DNA of 64,000 nt from Hexactinellida sp. DTS-2022 (Eukaryota; Porifera; Hexactinellida). The notes below the pieces were generated by a model. That model did no database searches. It saw only the letters and a list, made by a program, of their open reading frames with translations, and was not told where the DNA came from. A program made the translations under genes and the position numbers. The stretch lies in NCBI GenBank assembly GCA_028753945.1, contig JAPNXP010000004.1:1302001-1366000 (forward strand), given 5' to 3'. Positions 44,548 through 57,022 of this stretch are shown piece after piece (positions within the stretch are counted from its first letter, which is position 1; every line of letters starts with the position of its first letter).

Positions 44548-46853
44548 GGGCTGCATGCACTTGTCAGAATTTGAAGTTGTCATATGTCAGAATAGTGGGA
44601 GTTGTCACATGTCAGAATGGATATTTGTAAAATTGTCACATGTCAGAATGGATATTTGTAAAATTGTCACAAGTCAGAATGGATATTTGTAAAATTGTCA
44701 CAAGTCAGAATGGATATTTGTAAAATTGTCACAAGTCAGAATGGATATTTGTAAAATTGTCACTAGTCAGAATTAATTATCAGAGTTTAATTTCTAAGTG
44801 TTTGATCATTTTTTAACTTAATTATCAAAGTAGATATGAAAACTATATGTGAATACAATATACGTAGAATCAATTTGTGAATATTTGTAATTGTGACTCT
44901 ATATTGCTTCGGCATATAGGACACTGTTGTCCTAAAGCCACAATTCTCTCGCTGCAACTGCCACAAAAGCTAGCATGCCTACAAGGCATAAACATCCATG
45001 TATCTGTTCTTCGGGAAAAACACACATCACACATATGTTCTATGTTGGTGTTCAGTACACTTTCATCTTCTGATAGTTCTGATTCGCTAGATGGATATAC
45101 ATCTTGCGTTTTAATGTCCCCAACAGTATGACTCATTGCTTGAAGAAATTCCCATGGAGTAATTTCTCCCTCACTAAGTTTCTGTTTCAAGCAAATCCTG
45201 TGTTCTCCAATCTTTAAATCTGTTTTATTTCTCGGCCTGCTAATTTCCCTACCTTGATATAATAAACGTCTGATATCATTATCCGTGTCTTTAATTATTT
45301 CATTAAGGTGTGTTACATCTAATTCTCGATTTTAGCTTCGAATGGTAGCTTTCAGCACCGTTATTTGTTGAAATAATGATTTCATGAACCGAGAGCTCTT
45401 CATGGGATATTTGATTAAGCCATCGTTTCCTGAAATACTTCTTGAGTTTTTCCAACTTTAACAAATTATCAACAGGCAAAGTAGGCGTTTCGATTAGGCT
45501 GAAGGTGGGAATTATAAGAGCCGCAGGCAAAAAAGGAATTGCCATTAGTTGTCGTATATATTTAGCAACCTGAATATTATCCCTAAAACTCTGAGTCAGT
45601 CCAAATTTCTGGGTTTTCGCCCAAATACATTGGGTAAAGTGAAACCAGCACCCATAAATTTTGATTTGAGGATAGATTTCTTTAAAGGCGTTCCTTGGTG
45701 CTGGTTCCCAGTCCGACATCGAAGCCATGGGTTTAAATTGTGGAATATTGGCCACTAGATTCTCCAAAATACCCACATATAGTTCTTGGCTTTTGGATGT
45801 CATTAAGCAATGGATAGCAGGCATAGTATGCCTTCCAACAGACACAAATATTGTCCACAATTGAACAAACTGATTAGGAACTGTCTGAAAGGTACCATCA
45901 AATTGGATATTTGTCGTTTCATTGAAGAGAGTTCTTATTTCATCTGAAAAGAAAACTACTGCCATTTGACCTCCTTTAGTTACCGAAAATTTGAAATTAT
46001 CTGCAGAAGTTGATGTCACTAACATATCACAGAAATCTGTAGCTGTGAGAGGAATTTTAGGTTGAAGTGTCCTTCTTGCGCGATACATTGACGACTCACA
46101 TTCTACGAACGAGATGTCAGCTGCACAGGGATCGTTTCTTGTTGTGTCATCAAATACTTTTCTTAGGTTTGTTTGGGATTGTTTAGCGATTGTTTTACAC
46201 TTTGTCTTGAGCCGGAAAACATTAGTCTTATAGTCTTCAACACTATGATTGTGTTGTTTCATTGGAGTAATTAAACTTCTTAAACGGTTCAATTTACTGG
46301 TTCCCTTACAACCTGTTCTAAATATCGCGCATTTAAGGTATATATAATCCTCCGTCATTTTTGAATGAACATAATTGTGTCCGTCTGCTGTTGTAATGAC
46401 TTTTCCCAAGGATCGTTTATATTCTTGTGAAGTAAATTCCATTATCGTTTTATTGTAATGATGGATATATGATTCGCTATTTATACTCGATATCATAATT
46501 GTTCATATTATAGCAATATGATATGTTGAAGAAGTGATTGTTGACACCAGAAAAATAACAAACATGTTACAAAATAACATTGTTGCTGATTAGTTTACAA
46601 ACAACTAACGTAATCTGTATTGTGGTAACTCTGACAATTAATAACAGTTACTAAAAGGATTCTGCCAATTAATAAAAGTAACGAAAAGGATTCTGACATG
46701 TGACAATTTTACAAATATCCATTCTGACATGTGACAATTTTACAAATATCCATTCTGACATGTGACAATTTACAAATATCCATTCTGACATATGACAACT
46801 CCCACTATTCTGACATATGACAACTTCAAAATTCTGACAAGTGCAGCTCGCCC
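44548..46853 (-). mobile_element. MULE DNA transposon, 8-bp duplication cccaacac
   Basis: Ends gggctgcatgcacttgtcag and its relative at the right end (reverse complement gggcgagctgcacttgtcag). Flanks 44540-44547 and 46854-46861 are both cccaacac. Each end carries tandem units of about 31 bp (gtcacatgtcagaatggata then tttgtaaaatt): about five at the left and three at the right, in opposite orientation. It encodes a MULE transposase and a RING domain. Confidence 0.92.
44870..46496 (-). pseudogene. MULE transposase with FLYWCH and RING domains, frameshifted
   Basis: Frame 45303-46496 (397 residues) has a FLYWCH-like N-terminus (about 31-83, with C/C/H/H). The transposase core follows: D200 in QFDGTF, D262 in MSDWEPA, GCWFHFTQCIWAK (about 282-294) and an acidic residue in NNGAESYHSKLK near the end. 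It then stops at 45303. In the next phase the frame is open from there to 44870, giving NEIIKDTDNDIRRLLYQG, a helical linker, and a C3HC4 RING finger (CDVCFSRRTD...CRHASFC...CPICRS) ending QLQIFTN. One frameshift, probably with a short loss, separates the two. RING fingers act in ubiquitin transfer, so in the intact parent this would be a transposase-E3 fusion. That role is inferred from the domain only. Confidence 0.82.
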
Positions 46854-48300
46854 CCCAACACCAACCTACCCATTCGAAATATATAATTCACAAAATTGTA
46901 AAAACACATTTTTTTACGATGTCATCAACACCTCAAGGTGTCGAGACCCATTTGTAGAGGTGGTACGTGGCATAATGATCAATTGATCAATTGGAAGTTT
47001 GTTTCTATCTTGTATCACCTCTGAGATTAATGAAATTTAGCTAATTAGTATAAATATTTAATTAATAAATTAATAATTTAACACAATTATTATGTACAGT
47101 AAATAAATGAAGTTCAATTATTTGCAATTAGAATTAATTTTAATTTAATTTCACAATCATATTTGAATTCAGCGCACTCGATAACCCCAATAATCTAATT
47201 GGAACCGTCTCTATAAGTTAAACACAGAGCTAATTAATTAGATTAAATATGTCATGTATCCATTGTGCAAGAATATTCTAAGCAGAAATTAATATGATCA
47301 CATAATCTGTCGATGTTATGGAATGTAAATCTTAGTTTTCAATTGGAAAATAGAAGCCTACTCAATTTTACAAGTTGAATCAATATAATTATCACAAGTT
47401 GAAACGATAGAATTAGAATTAACACTTTAATTGAACTGAAGTGTTAGTAAACAAAGGAAATTTGAAACTCAATTGTGGCAAAAACTAAGTACAATTTGAA
47501 AATTCATTCACTGTGAAAAGGTGTAGAATTTAATTTTCTATCGAATGCATATTAATTTAATTTTCGGGCACCATTTATTGTTCCTTTTCAAACATTAAAC
47601 AGGTGTAAAAATGTGCCCAAAGATTTTTAATCAAAAATCCTGACCCCAGGTGCACATCTGTAACCCATGAGACACCTGTCCTGAAAATTTCAGTTCTTAG
47701 TAAATATAACTCTGTTCTGTGGAGTGGATACGGAAGGATAATATACCAAAGCACTAAGATTAGAACTGGGCCACTATACTATAGTATAGTCGGCACAGTA
47801 ACAAAGCACTAAGATTAGAACTGGGCCACTATACTATAGTATAGTCGGCACAGTAAAAATAAAGGCAGTGATTTCAATACTGGGCCACTATACTATAGTA
47901 TAGTCGGCACAGTAATAATAATAATAAAAATCCAAAATTGCAGCCTGTGCCGACGCATGTTCCTTTGGTGGCACTATATTTTGGTGGTGGTGTATTGATA
48001 GTGCCTCCAATGGAACATGCTGTCGCACAGGTGCAATTTTGGATTTTTTTCGCAATGTCATGAACGCCTCATGGTGTTGATACTCATTCAACAAGTTGTT
48101 AAGGGACAAGGGAACGATTGTTGAATTTAAGTGTATTTCTATCTAGAACCGTCTTGAGTTGAATGCCATTCATTCATTATGTATTGATAATAAATTATAT
48201 TATTTATTAATTATTTTATCAATGTTATCCACTGTGAGTTGAGTTAAGTAAGCAAATTCCCAATTTAATTTAATTTGCTTTAATCCATTGAATATTAATA
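46854..48300. repeat. family A unit, second cluster (right part)
   Basis: Resumes the unit broken by the MULE (caaccta-cccattcgaaatat). It contains the module cctgaccccaggtgca (47636), three palindrome units (47744-47913) and a hairpin at about 47930-48047. Confidence 0.87.
47744..47913. repeat. palindrome minisatellite, three copies
   Basis: Three units containing the unchanged actatactatagtatagt palindrome between ctgggcc and cggcacagta, directly before a hairpin. Confidence 0.9.
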
Positions 48301-48329
48301 TGCTGTCAAAAATTGGAAATCACATACGT

Positions 48330-48715
48330 GTTTACTTAGAGTCTTAGAATAACAAAAGGGATTAAGTTTATATTCCCAAAATAAATGCGTTATAAATCCT
48401 CCCCTATCACTCTAATACAATTCGGGCACCAAACACGCACACAGACGAATAGTCATTAACTTAATAAATATTCCATTTCATTAATCCATTGTTTGTAAAT
48501 CAGTCATCGTCTTAAAATTGAAATCAGCATACTCGCTTACTTTGAATGACATATGGGATTAAGTTTATATTTCCATTATTAATGCGTTATAAATCCCCCC
48601 TTACACTCTAATACATTTCGGGCACCAAGCACACACATAGACAAATATTTATACAAATAGATATTGTATCTCATTAATCCATTGTTTGAATATCAGAAAT
48701 CGTTCTGAAATTGAA
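48330..48715. repeat. dimer of a roughly 190-bp repeat
   Basis: Two consecutive copies (about 48330-48515 and 48535-48715) share gggattaagtttatattcc, atgcgttataaatcc, ttcgggcacca and ttaatccattgtttg. A diverged relative is present near 1226-1430. Confidence 0.7.
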
Positions 48716-50516
48716 TAACTGTTGAGTGAAATTGAATTTTCATATAGGAGAAAACTTTAATACAACCATGTATTAGAAATCGATTTATATAGTAATAGCT
48801 ATTGAATGTAAATTAATTATTTATATATACGAGAATTCTTTATTGTAATTATGAAATCAACAATAACTTGAATCGAAATAACACTGAATCTAATTGAATT
48901 ATTCATAAATAGTAGTTCTTCATCGAAACCACGAAATAATTGCATAAGTGAATATTAATGAATTTACGATTTTAGAAAGTTAAGGATGAATTGTGGCAAC
49001 TTTGAGCCTAATTATCAGGAAAATGAGGACGGATTAAACAAATCGTGAAGAGCAATCAGTTGCAAAATACTTTTCTGATACTAATGATTCTAAAATTTTT
49101 GTCATTGCATTTATTTTCTTATGGGACAAAAAAAGCTAAAAGTCCCGTTAACAATTTTTTAAAATCGAAAATTAATAAATCGTGACCCCAGGTGCACATC
49201 TGTAACCCATGAGACACCTATCCTGAAAATTTGGGTTCTTAATTAATAAAACTCTGTTCTGTGGAGTGGCTACGGACTAATAATAAAAAATCCAAAATTG
49301 CAGCTGTGCCGACGCATGTTCCTTTGGTGGCACTATATTTTGGTGGTGGCTTATTGATAGTGCCTCCAATGGAACATGCTGTCGGCACAGCTGCAATTTT
49401 GGATTTTTTTTTCCGCCATGTCATCATCACTATGAAGGTGTTAAATTATTTCAAAAAGGTGTTTCAGAAGGCATCGACCCTTAGAGTGGTGGAAGTTTCC
49501 ATTTAGCTCACTTCATTTTAGAGATATTCAAGTTTGAGTAGAATATAATAGCTGATGACTCAGCATTTTTTATGTGAGTGTTGAGTCATCAGTCATCACC
49601 CAACATCAACTAACCCATTTTAAATATCGAATTAACAAAATTGTAAAAACACATTTTTTTAACGATGTCATCATCACCTCAAGGTGTCAAGACCCACTTG
49701 TATAGGTGGCACGTACCATAAGGACCAATCGATAAATTGAAAGTTGATTTCTATCTTCTATAATCTCTGAGATTTATGATATTTAATTAATTAGTATAAA
49801 TAATTATTAATATTATATATAATTTAGCACCAATTTCAATGTCAACTTATATTTATTAAGTTAAATTATTTTGTCATAAATAATTAATTAATTAATTTGG
49901 CTATCAAATTTCAATTCCGCACTCTCGATAACCCCTAATAAACAAATTGGAAGCATCTTTATAAGTCATATACTGACTGAATTAATTATAATTAATTACG
50001 TCAGTATATTAACAGTGCAATAATATTCTCGCAGAATTAAATATAATCACATAATCTGTCGTTGTTATGAAATATATAATCTTTTTTTTCAATTGGAAAA
50101 TAGAAGCCTACTCAATCTCACAAGTTGAATCAATATAATAATAACGAGTTGAAACAATAGAATTAGATTTAACACTTTCAATTGAACTGAAGTGTTAGTA
50201 AACAAAGGAAACTTGCAACTCAATTGTGGCACAAACTAAGTACAAATTGAAAATTCGTGCACTGTGAAAAGGTGTAGAATTTAAGTCTCTATCGAATGCA
50301 TATAAATTTAATTTTCGGGTACTATTTATTGTTCCTGTTTCAATATTAAACAGGTGCAAAAATGTGTCCAAAAAAATGTAATAAAAAATCGTAACCCCAG
50401 GTGCACATCTGTAACCCATGAGACACCCATCCAAAAAATTTAGGGCTCTTAGTTAATAAAACTCTGTTCTGTGGAGTGGCTACGGATAAATAATAATAAT
50501 AATAATAATAATATAC

Positions 50517-50572
50517 CAAAGCACTAAGACCAATACTGGGCCACTATACTATAGTATAGTCGGCACAGTAAT
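50517..50572. repeat. single palindrome-minisatellite unit
   Basis: gcactaagaccaatactggg followed by the perfect palindrome and cggcacagtaataa, directly before a hairpin. Confidence 0.88.
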
Positions 50573-53500
50573 AATAATAATAATAATAAAATCCAAAATT
50601 GCACCCAGTGCCGACGCATGTTCCTTTGGTGGCACTATATTTTGTTGGTTGTTTATTGATAGTCCTCCAATGGAACATGCTGTCGGCGCAGGGTGCAATT
50701 TTGGATTTTTTTTCGCCATGTCATCATCACCATGAAGTTGTTAAATTATTTCAAAAAGGTGTTTCAGAAGGCATCGACCCTTAGATTGATGGAATTTTCC
50801 ATTTAGTTCACTTCATTTTGGAGATATTCAAGTTTAGTAGAATATAACAGCTGATGACTCAGCATTTTTTATGTGAGTGTTGGGTCATCACCCAACATGA
50901 ACTAACCCATTTTAAATATCGAATTAACAAAATTGTAAAAACACATTTTTTTAACGATGTCATCATCACCTCAAGGTGTTAAGACCCACTTGTATAGATG
51001 GCAGGTGCCATAAGGACCAATTAATATATTGAAAGTTTGTTTCTATCTTCTATGAGCTCTGTGATTTATGTGATTTAATAAATTAGTTAAATAATTATTA
51101 ATATTATATATAATTTAACACCAATTTCAATGTCAACTTATATTAATTAAGTTTAATTATTTTGTCATAAATAATAAATTAATTAATTTTGTTATCAAAT
51201 TTCAATTCCGCACACTCGATAACCCCTAATAAACAAATTTGGAGCATCTATATAAGTCATATACTGACTTAATTAATTATAATTAATTACGTAAGTTTAC
51301 TAACAGTGCAAGAGTTTTCTTGCAGAAGGAAATATAATCACATAATCTGTCGTTGTTATGGAATGTAGAATCTTAGTTTTCAATTGGAAAATAGAAGCCT
51401 ACTCGATCTCACAAGTTGAATCAATATAATAATAACGATTGAAACAATAGAATTAGATTTAACACTTTCAATTGAAAAGAAGTGTTAGTAAACAAAGGAA
51501 ACTTGCAACTTAATTGTGGCACAAACTAAGTACAATTTGAAAATTCGTGCACTGTGAAAAGGTGTAGAATTTAATTCTCTATCGAATGCATATAAATTTA
51601 ATTTTCGGGTACTATTTATTGTTCCTGTTTCAATATTAAACAGGTGCAAAAATGTGTCCAAAAAAATGTAATAAAAAATCGTGACCCCAGGTGCACATCT
51701 GTAACCCATGAGACACCCATCCAAAAAATTAGGCCTCTTAGTTAATAAAACTCTGTTCTGTGGAGTGGCTACGGATAAATAAAAAATCCAAAATTGCAGC
51801 CTGTGCCGACGCATGTTCCCTTGGTGGCACTATATTTTGCTGGTTGTTTATTGATAGTGCCGCCAAAGGAACATGCTGTCGCCACAGGCTGCAATTTTGG
51901 ATTTTTTTCGCCATGTCATCATTACTATGAAGGTGTTAAATTATTTCAGAAAGGTGTTTCAGAAGGCAACTACCCTTAGAGTGGTGGAAGTTACCATTTT
52001 GCTCACTTCGTTTCAAAGATATTCAAGTTTCAGTACAAAATAATAAGTTATGAGTCAGCATTTTTTATGTGCGTGTTGGGTGATCACCCAAACCAACCGA
52101 CCCATTTGAATTTTATAATTCACAAAATTGTGAAAAACACTTTTATTTACGATGTCATAAACACCTCAAGGTGTCAAGACCAATCTGTAGAGGTGGTACG
52201 TGGCATATGGATCAATTGATAAATTGGATTTTTGTCTCCATCTTGCATAATCTCTGAGATTTATCAAATTTGGCTAATTTGTCTAAATATTTAATTTATT
52301 TATTAATAATTTAACACCATTATTATGTACAGCAAAATAAATTAAGTTCAATTATTTGCAATTATTAATAATTTAATTTTAATTTCACTATCATATTTGA
52401 ATTCTGCACACTCGATAACCCCAATAATCTAATTGGAACCGTCTCTATAAGTTAAACACAGAGCGAATTAATTAGAATTATATATGTCATGTATCCATTG
52501 TGCAAGAATATTCTAAGCAGAAATAAATATAATGACATAATTTGTCGTTGTTATGGAATGTAAAATCTAAGTTTTCAAATGGAAAATAGAAGCCTACTCG
52601 ATTTCACAAGTTGAATCAATATAATAATAACGAGTTGAAACAATAGAATTAAATTTAACACTTTCAATTGAACTGAAGTGTTAGTAAACAAAGGGAATTT
52701 GCAACTCAATTGTGGCACAAACGAAACCCAAATAAGAAATTCGTGCACTGTGAAAAGGTGTAGAATTTAATTCTCTATCGAATGCATATAAATTAAATAT
52801 TCGCGGACTATTTATTGTTCTTTTTCTAGTATTAAACAGGTGTAAAAATGTGTCCAAAAAAATCTAATCAAAAATCGTAACCCCAGGTGCACATCTGTGA
52901 CCCATGAGACACCCATCCTAAAAATTTGGGCTCTTAGTTGATAAAACTCTGTTCTGTGGAGTTGCTACGGATAAATAATAATAATAATCCAAAATTGCAG
53001 CTGTGCCGACGCATGTTCCTTTGGTGGCACTATATTTTGGTGGTGGTTTATTGATAGTGCCTCCATAGGAACATGCTCTCGGAACAGGCTGCAATTTTGG
53101 ATTTTTTTTTCCGCCATGTCATCATCACTATGAAGGTGTTAAATTATTTCAGAAAGGTGTTTCAGAAGGCAACGACCGTTAGAGTCGTGGAAGTTTCCAT
53201 TTTGCTCACTTCGTTTCAAAGATATTCAAGTTTCAGTAGAATATAATAAGTGATGAGTCAGCATTTTTTATGTGAGTGTTGGGTCATCACCCAACAACAA
53301 CTAACCCATTTTAAATGTCGAATTAAAAAAATTGTAAAAACACATTTTTTTAACGATGTCATCATCACCTTAAGGTGTCAAGATCCACTTGTATAGGTGG
53401 TACGTGCCATAAGGACCAATTGATAAATTTAAAGTTTGTTTCTATCTTATATCATTTCTGAGATTAATGAAATTTAGATAATTAGTATAAATATTTATTT

Positions 53501-54255
53501 AATCTATTAATAATTTAACACCAATATTATGTACATCAAAATATATTAAGTTCAATCTTTTGCAATAATTATTCACTTAAATTGAATTTCACTATCATAT
53601 TTGAATTCAGCGCACTCGATAATCCCAATAATCTATTTGGAAGTTGGAACCATCTCTATACATTAAACACAGAGCTAATTAATTAGAATTAAATATGTCA
53701 TGTATCCATTGTGCAAGAATATTCTAAGCAGAAGTAAATATAATACATAATCTGTCGTTGTCGTGGAATGTAAAATCTTAGTTTTCAAATAGAAAATAGA
53801 AGCCTACTCGATTTCACAAGTGGAATCAATATAATTATCGCAAGTTTAAACAATAGTGTAAGATTTAACAAGTTTAATGAATATAATTATTACAAGTTGA
53901 AACAATGGAATTAGATTGAAATTGAAGTGTGAGTAAACAAATAAATTTCAACCCCCATTTATGGCAGAAATTAAACCCATTACTAAAAATTTCTTCACCC
54001 ATCAGACACAGAATTTGAAGATGAATCCAAAGATGAAATAAAAATTGGGGGTTTAGTAAAACATTTCTTGAGTTATGGTCCAGACAAATTTTGAAAGGTG
54101 TTAAACATGTGTCCAAAATTTGTTAATCAAAAATCGTAACCCCAGGTGCACATCTGTAACCCATGAGACACCCATCCTAAAAATTTGGGCTCTTAGTTGA
54201 TAAAACTCTGTTCTGTGGAGTGGCTACGGATAAATAACAATAATAATAATAACTA

Positions 54256-54308
54256 ACCAAAGCACTAAGACCAATACTGGGCCACTATACTATAGTATAG
54301 TCGGCACA

Positions 54309-54340
<32 letters not shown>

Positions 54341-54402
54341 TAACCAAGGCAGTAAGATTAGAACTGGGCCACTATACTATAGTATAGTCGGCACAGTAAT
54401 AA
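54256..54402. repeat. palindrome minisatellite, two copies
   Basis: Two units with unchanged palindrome, separated by (aat)n, followed by a hairpin. Confidence 0.88.
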
Positions 54403-56837
54403 AAAAATACAAAATTTCAGCCTGTGCCGACGCATGTCCCTTTGGTGGCACTATATTTTGTTGGTGGTTCATTGATAGTGCCTCCAAAGGAACATGCTGT
54501 CGGCGCAGGCTGCAATTTTGTATTTTTTTTCGCCAAGTCATCAACTCCCAAGGTGTGAAGAACCATTTGTTAATTGGTCGGAGCTACAAGGAACGGTAGA
54601 TAAATTTGAAGTTAGTTTCTATCATAAACCATCAAGAGTTTAATGCCATTCATTCATTATGTATTGATAATAAATTATATTATTAGTAATTTATTTTAGC
54701 AATGTTATCCACGGTTGTTTGAGTTGAGTCAACAAATTCCTTATATTATTATAATTTATTTAATCCATTGTATAGTAATACTAGAATTAAATAGAAGCCA
54801 GCTGGAATTTATAAGTTGAATCAATTTAATTATCGCAAGTTGAAACAATAGTGAAAGATTTAACAAGTTAAATCAATATAATTATTACAAGTTGAAACAA
54901 TGGAATTAGATTTCACAGTTTTATTGAAATTGAAGTGTTGAGTAAACAAAGGAATTTCAACCCCCATTTATGGCAGAAATTAAACCAATTTTAACAAATT
55001 TTCTTCTCCCATCAGACGCAAAATTTTAAGATGAATCTAAATATGAAATAAAATTTTGGGGTTTATTAAAACATATTTTGAGTTATGGACCAGACAAATT
55101 TTGAAAGGTGTTAAAGTTGTGTCAAAAATTTGTTAAACAAAAATCGTAACCCCAGGTGCAAATTAGACGGTCCCATCGCACCTACATGCCAAGTTTCAGC
55201 CCATCAACAATAAAGCTCTTGCCAGGGCACTGTCTACGGAGAAAAAAAAAAATCCAAAATTGCATCCTGTGCCGACGCATGTTCCTTGGGTGGCACTATA
55301 TTTTGTTGGTGGTTTATTGATAGTGCCTCCAATGGAACATGCTGTCGGCACAGGATGCAATTTTGGATTTTTTTTTCGCCAAGTCATCATCACTATAAAG
55401 GTGTTAAATCATTTCAAAAAGGTGTTACAGAAGGCATCGACCCTTAGAGTGGTGGAAGTTTCGTTTTAGTTCACTTCCTTTTAGCGATATTCAAGTTTGA
55501 GTAGAATATAACAACTGATGACTCAGCATTTTTTATGTGAGTGTTGGGTCATCACCCAACATGAACTAACCCATTTTTAATATCGAATTAACAAAATTGT
55601 AAAAACACATTTTTTTAACGATGTCATCATCACCTCAAGGTGTCAAGACCCACTTGTATAGGTGGCACGTGCCATAAGGACCAATTGATAAATTGAAAGT
55701 TTGTTTCTATCTTCTATGATCTCTGAGATTTATGATATTTAATTAATTAGTATATATAATTATTAATATTATTTATAATTTAACACCAATTTCAATGTCA
55801 ACTTATATTTATTAAGTTTAATTATTTTGTCATAAATAATAAATAAATTAATTTGTCCATCAAATTTCAATTCCGCACACTCGATAACCCCTAATAAACA
55901 AATTGGAAGCATCTATATAAGTCATATACTGACTGAATTAATTATAATTAATTACGTCAGTATATTAACAGTGCAATAATATTAACGCAGAAGTAAATAT
56001 AATCACATAATCTGTCGTTGTTGTGGTATGTAAAATCTTAACGGTTCTATCATAAACCATCTTTAGTTTAATGCCATTCATTCATTACTTATTGATAATA
56101 AATTAAATTATTAGTTATTTATTTTAGCAATGTTATCCACGGTGATTTGAGTTTAGTCAACAAATTCCTTATATCATTATATTTTATTTAATCCATTGTA
56201 TAGTAATACTACAATTAAATAGAAGCCAGCTGGAATTTATAAGTTGAATCAATATATTTATCTCAAGTTGAAACAATAGAGTAAGATTTAACAAGTTAAA
56301 TCAATATAATTATTACAAGTTGAAACAATAGAATTAGATTTAACACTTTTACTGAAATTGAAGTGCGAGTAAACAAAGAAATTTCAAACCCCATTTATGG
56401 CAGAAATTAAACTTATTTTTGAAAATATTCCTCTCCCATCAGACGCAGAATTTTATGGTGAATCCAAATGTGAAATAAAATTTGGGGGTTTAGTAAAACA
56501 TATTTTGAGTTATGGACCAGACAAATTTTGAAAGGTGTTAAAGATGTGTCAAAAATTCGTTAATCAAAAATCGTAACCCCAGGTGCAAATTAGACGGTCC
56601 ATACGCACCTACATGCCAAGTTTCAGCCCATCAACTATAAAGCTCAGGCCAGGGCACCGTCTACGGAGAAAAAAAAAAAATCCAAAATTGCAGCCTGTGC
56701 CGACGCATGTTCCTTTGGTGGCACTATATTTTGATTGTGGTTTATTGATAGTGCCTCCAAAGGAACATGCTGTCGGCGCAGGCTGCAATTTTGGATTTTT
56801 TTTCGCCAAGTCATCAACGCCCAAGGTGTGAAGAACC

Positions 56838-57022
56838 CAGGGTTTCATCCAGGCGTATGCGACGCGCCTCCAGGCGCGTAATTTAAAAAGAAAACTTTTC
56901 TAGGCGCGTGAAAATCAAGAGATGCTCCCATAGACGTAATACAAATTGATCATTTTAGGCGCGTGTGAGCGAGCTCAATCTTGATCTAGGCGCGCGGGAA
57001 ATTTTTCCTGGATGAAAGCCTG
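56838..57022. mobile_element. hAT MITE, 8-bp duplication gaagaacc
   Basis: Ends cagggtttcatccagg and cctggatgaaagcctg are inverted. Flanks 56830-56837 and 57023-57030 are both gaagaacc. It carries the ggcgcg(t/c)-rich core seen in the remnant at 984-1100. It interrupts a family A unit that is continuous elsewhere (caaggtgt.aagaaccattt). Confidence 0.94.

Noticed and set aside
44630-44770. CRISPR-like array of 31-bp units
   Set aside because: Units are directly adjacent without unique spacers and mirror the opposite end of a MULE; the genome is eukaryotic.
49540-49620. Hammerhead ribozyme from ctgatgactcagc in family A units
   Set aside because: The CUGAUGA core is present in some copies, but the matching GAAA and third stem are missing, and other copies read gtgatga.
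11194-56848. Many short frames in the repeats encoding similar peptides such as PVPTHVPLVALYFGGG
   Set aside because: They appear on both strands across each family A hairpin because the hairpin is an inverted repeat; they have no proper start context or conservation beyond the DNA stem.
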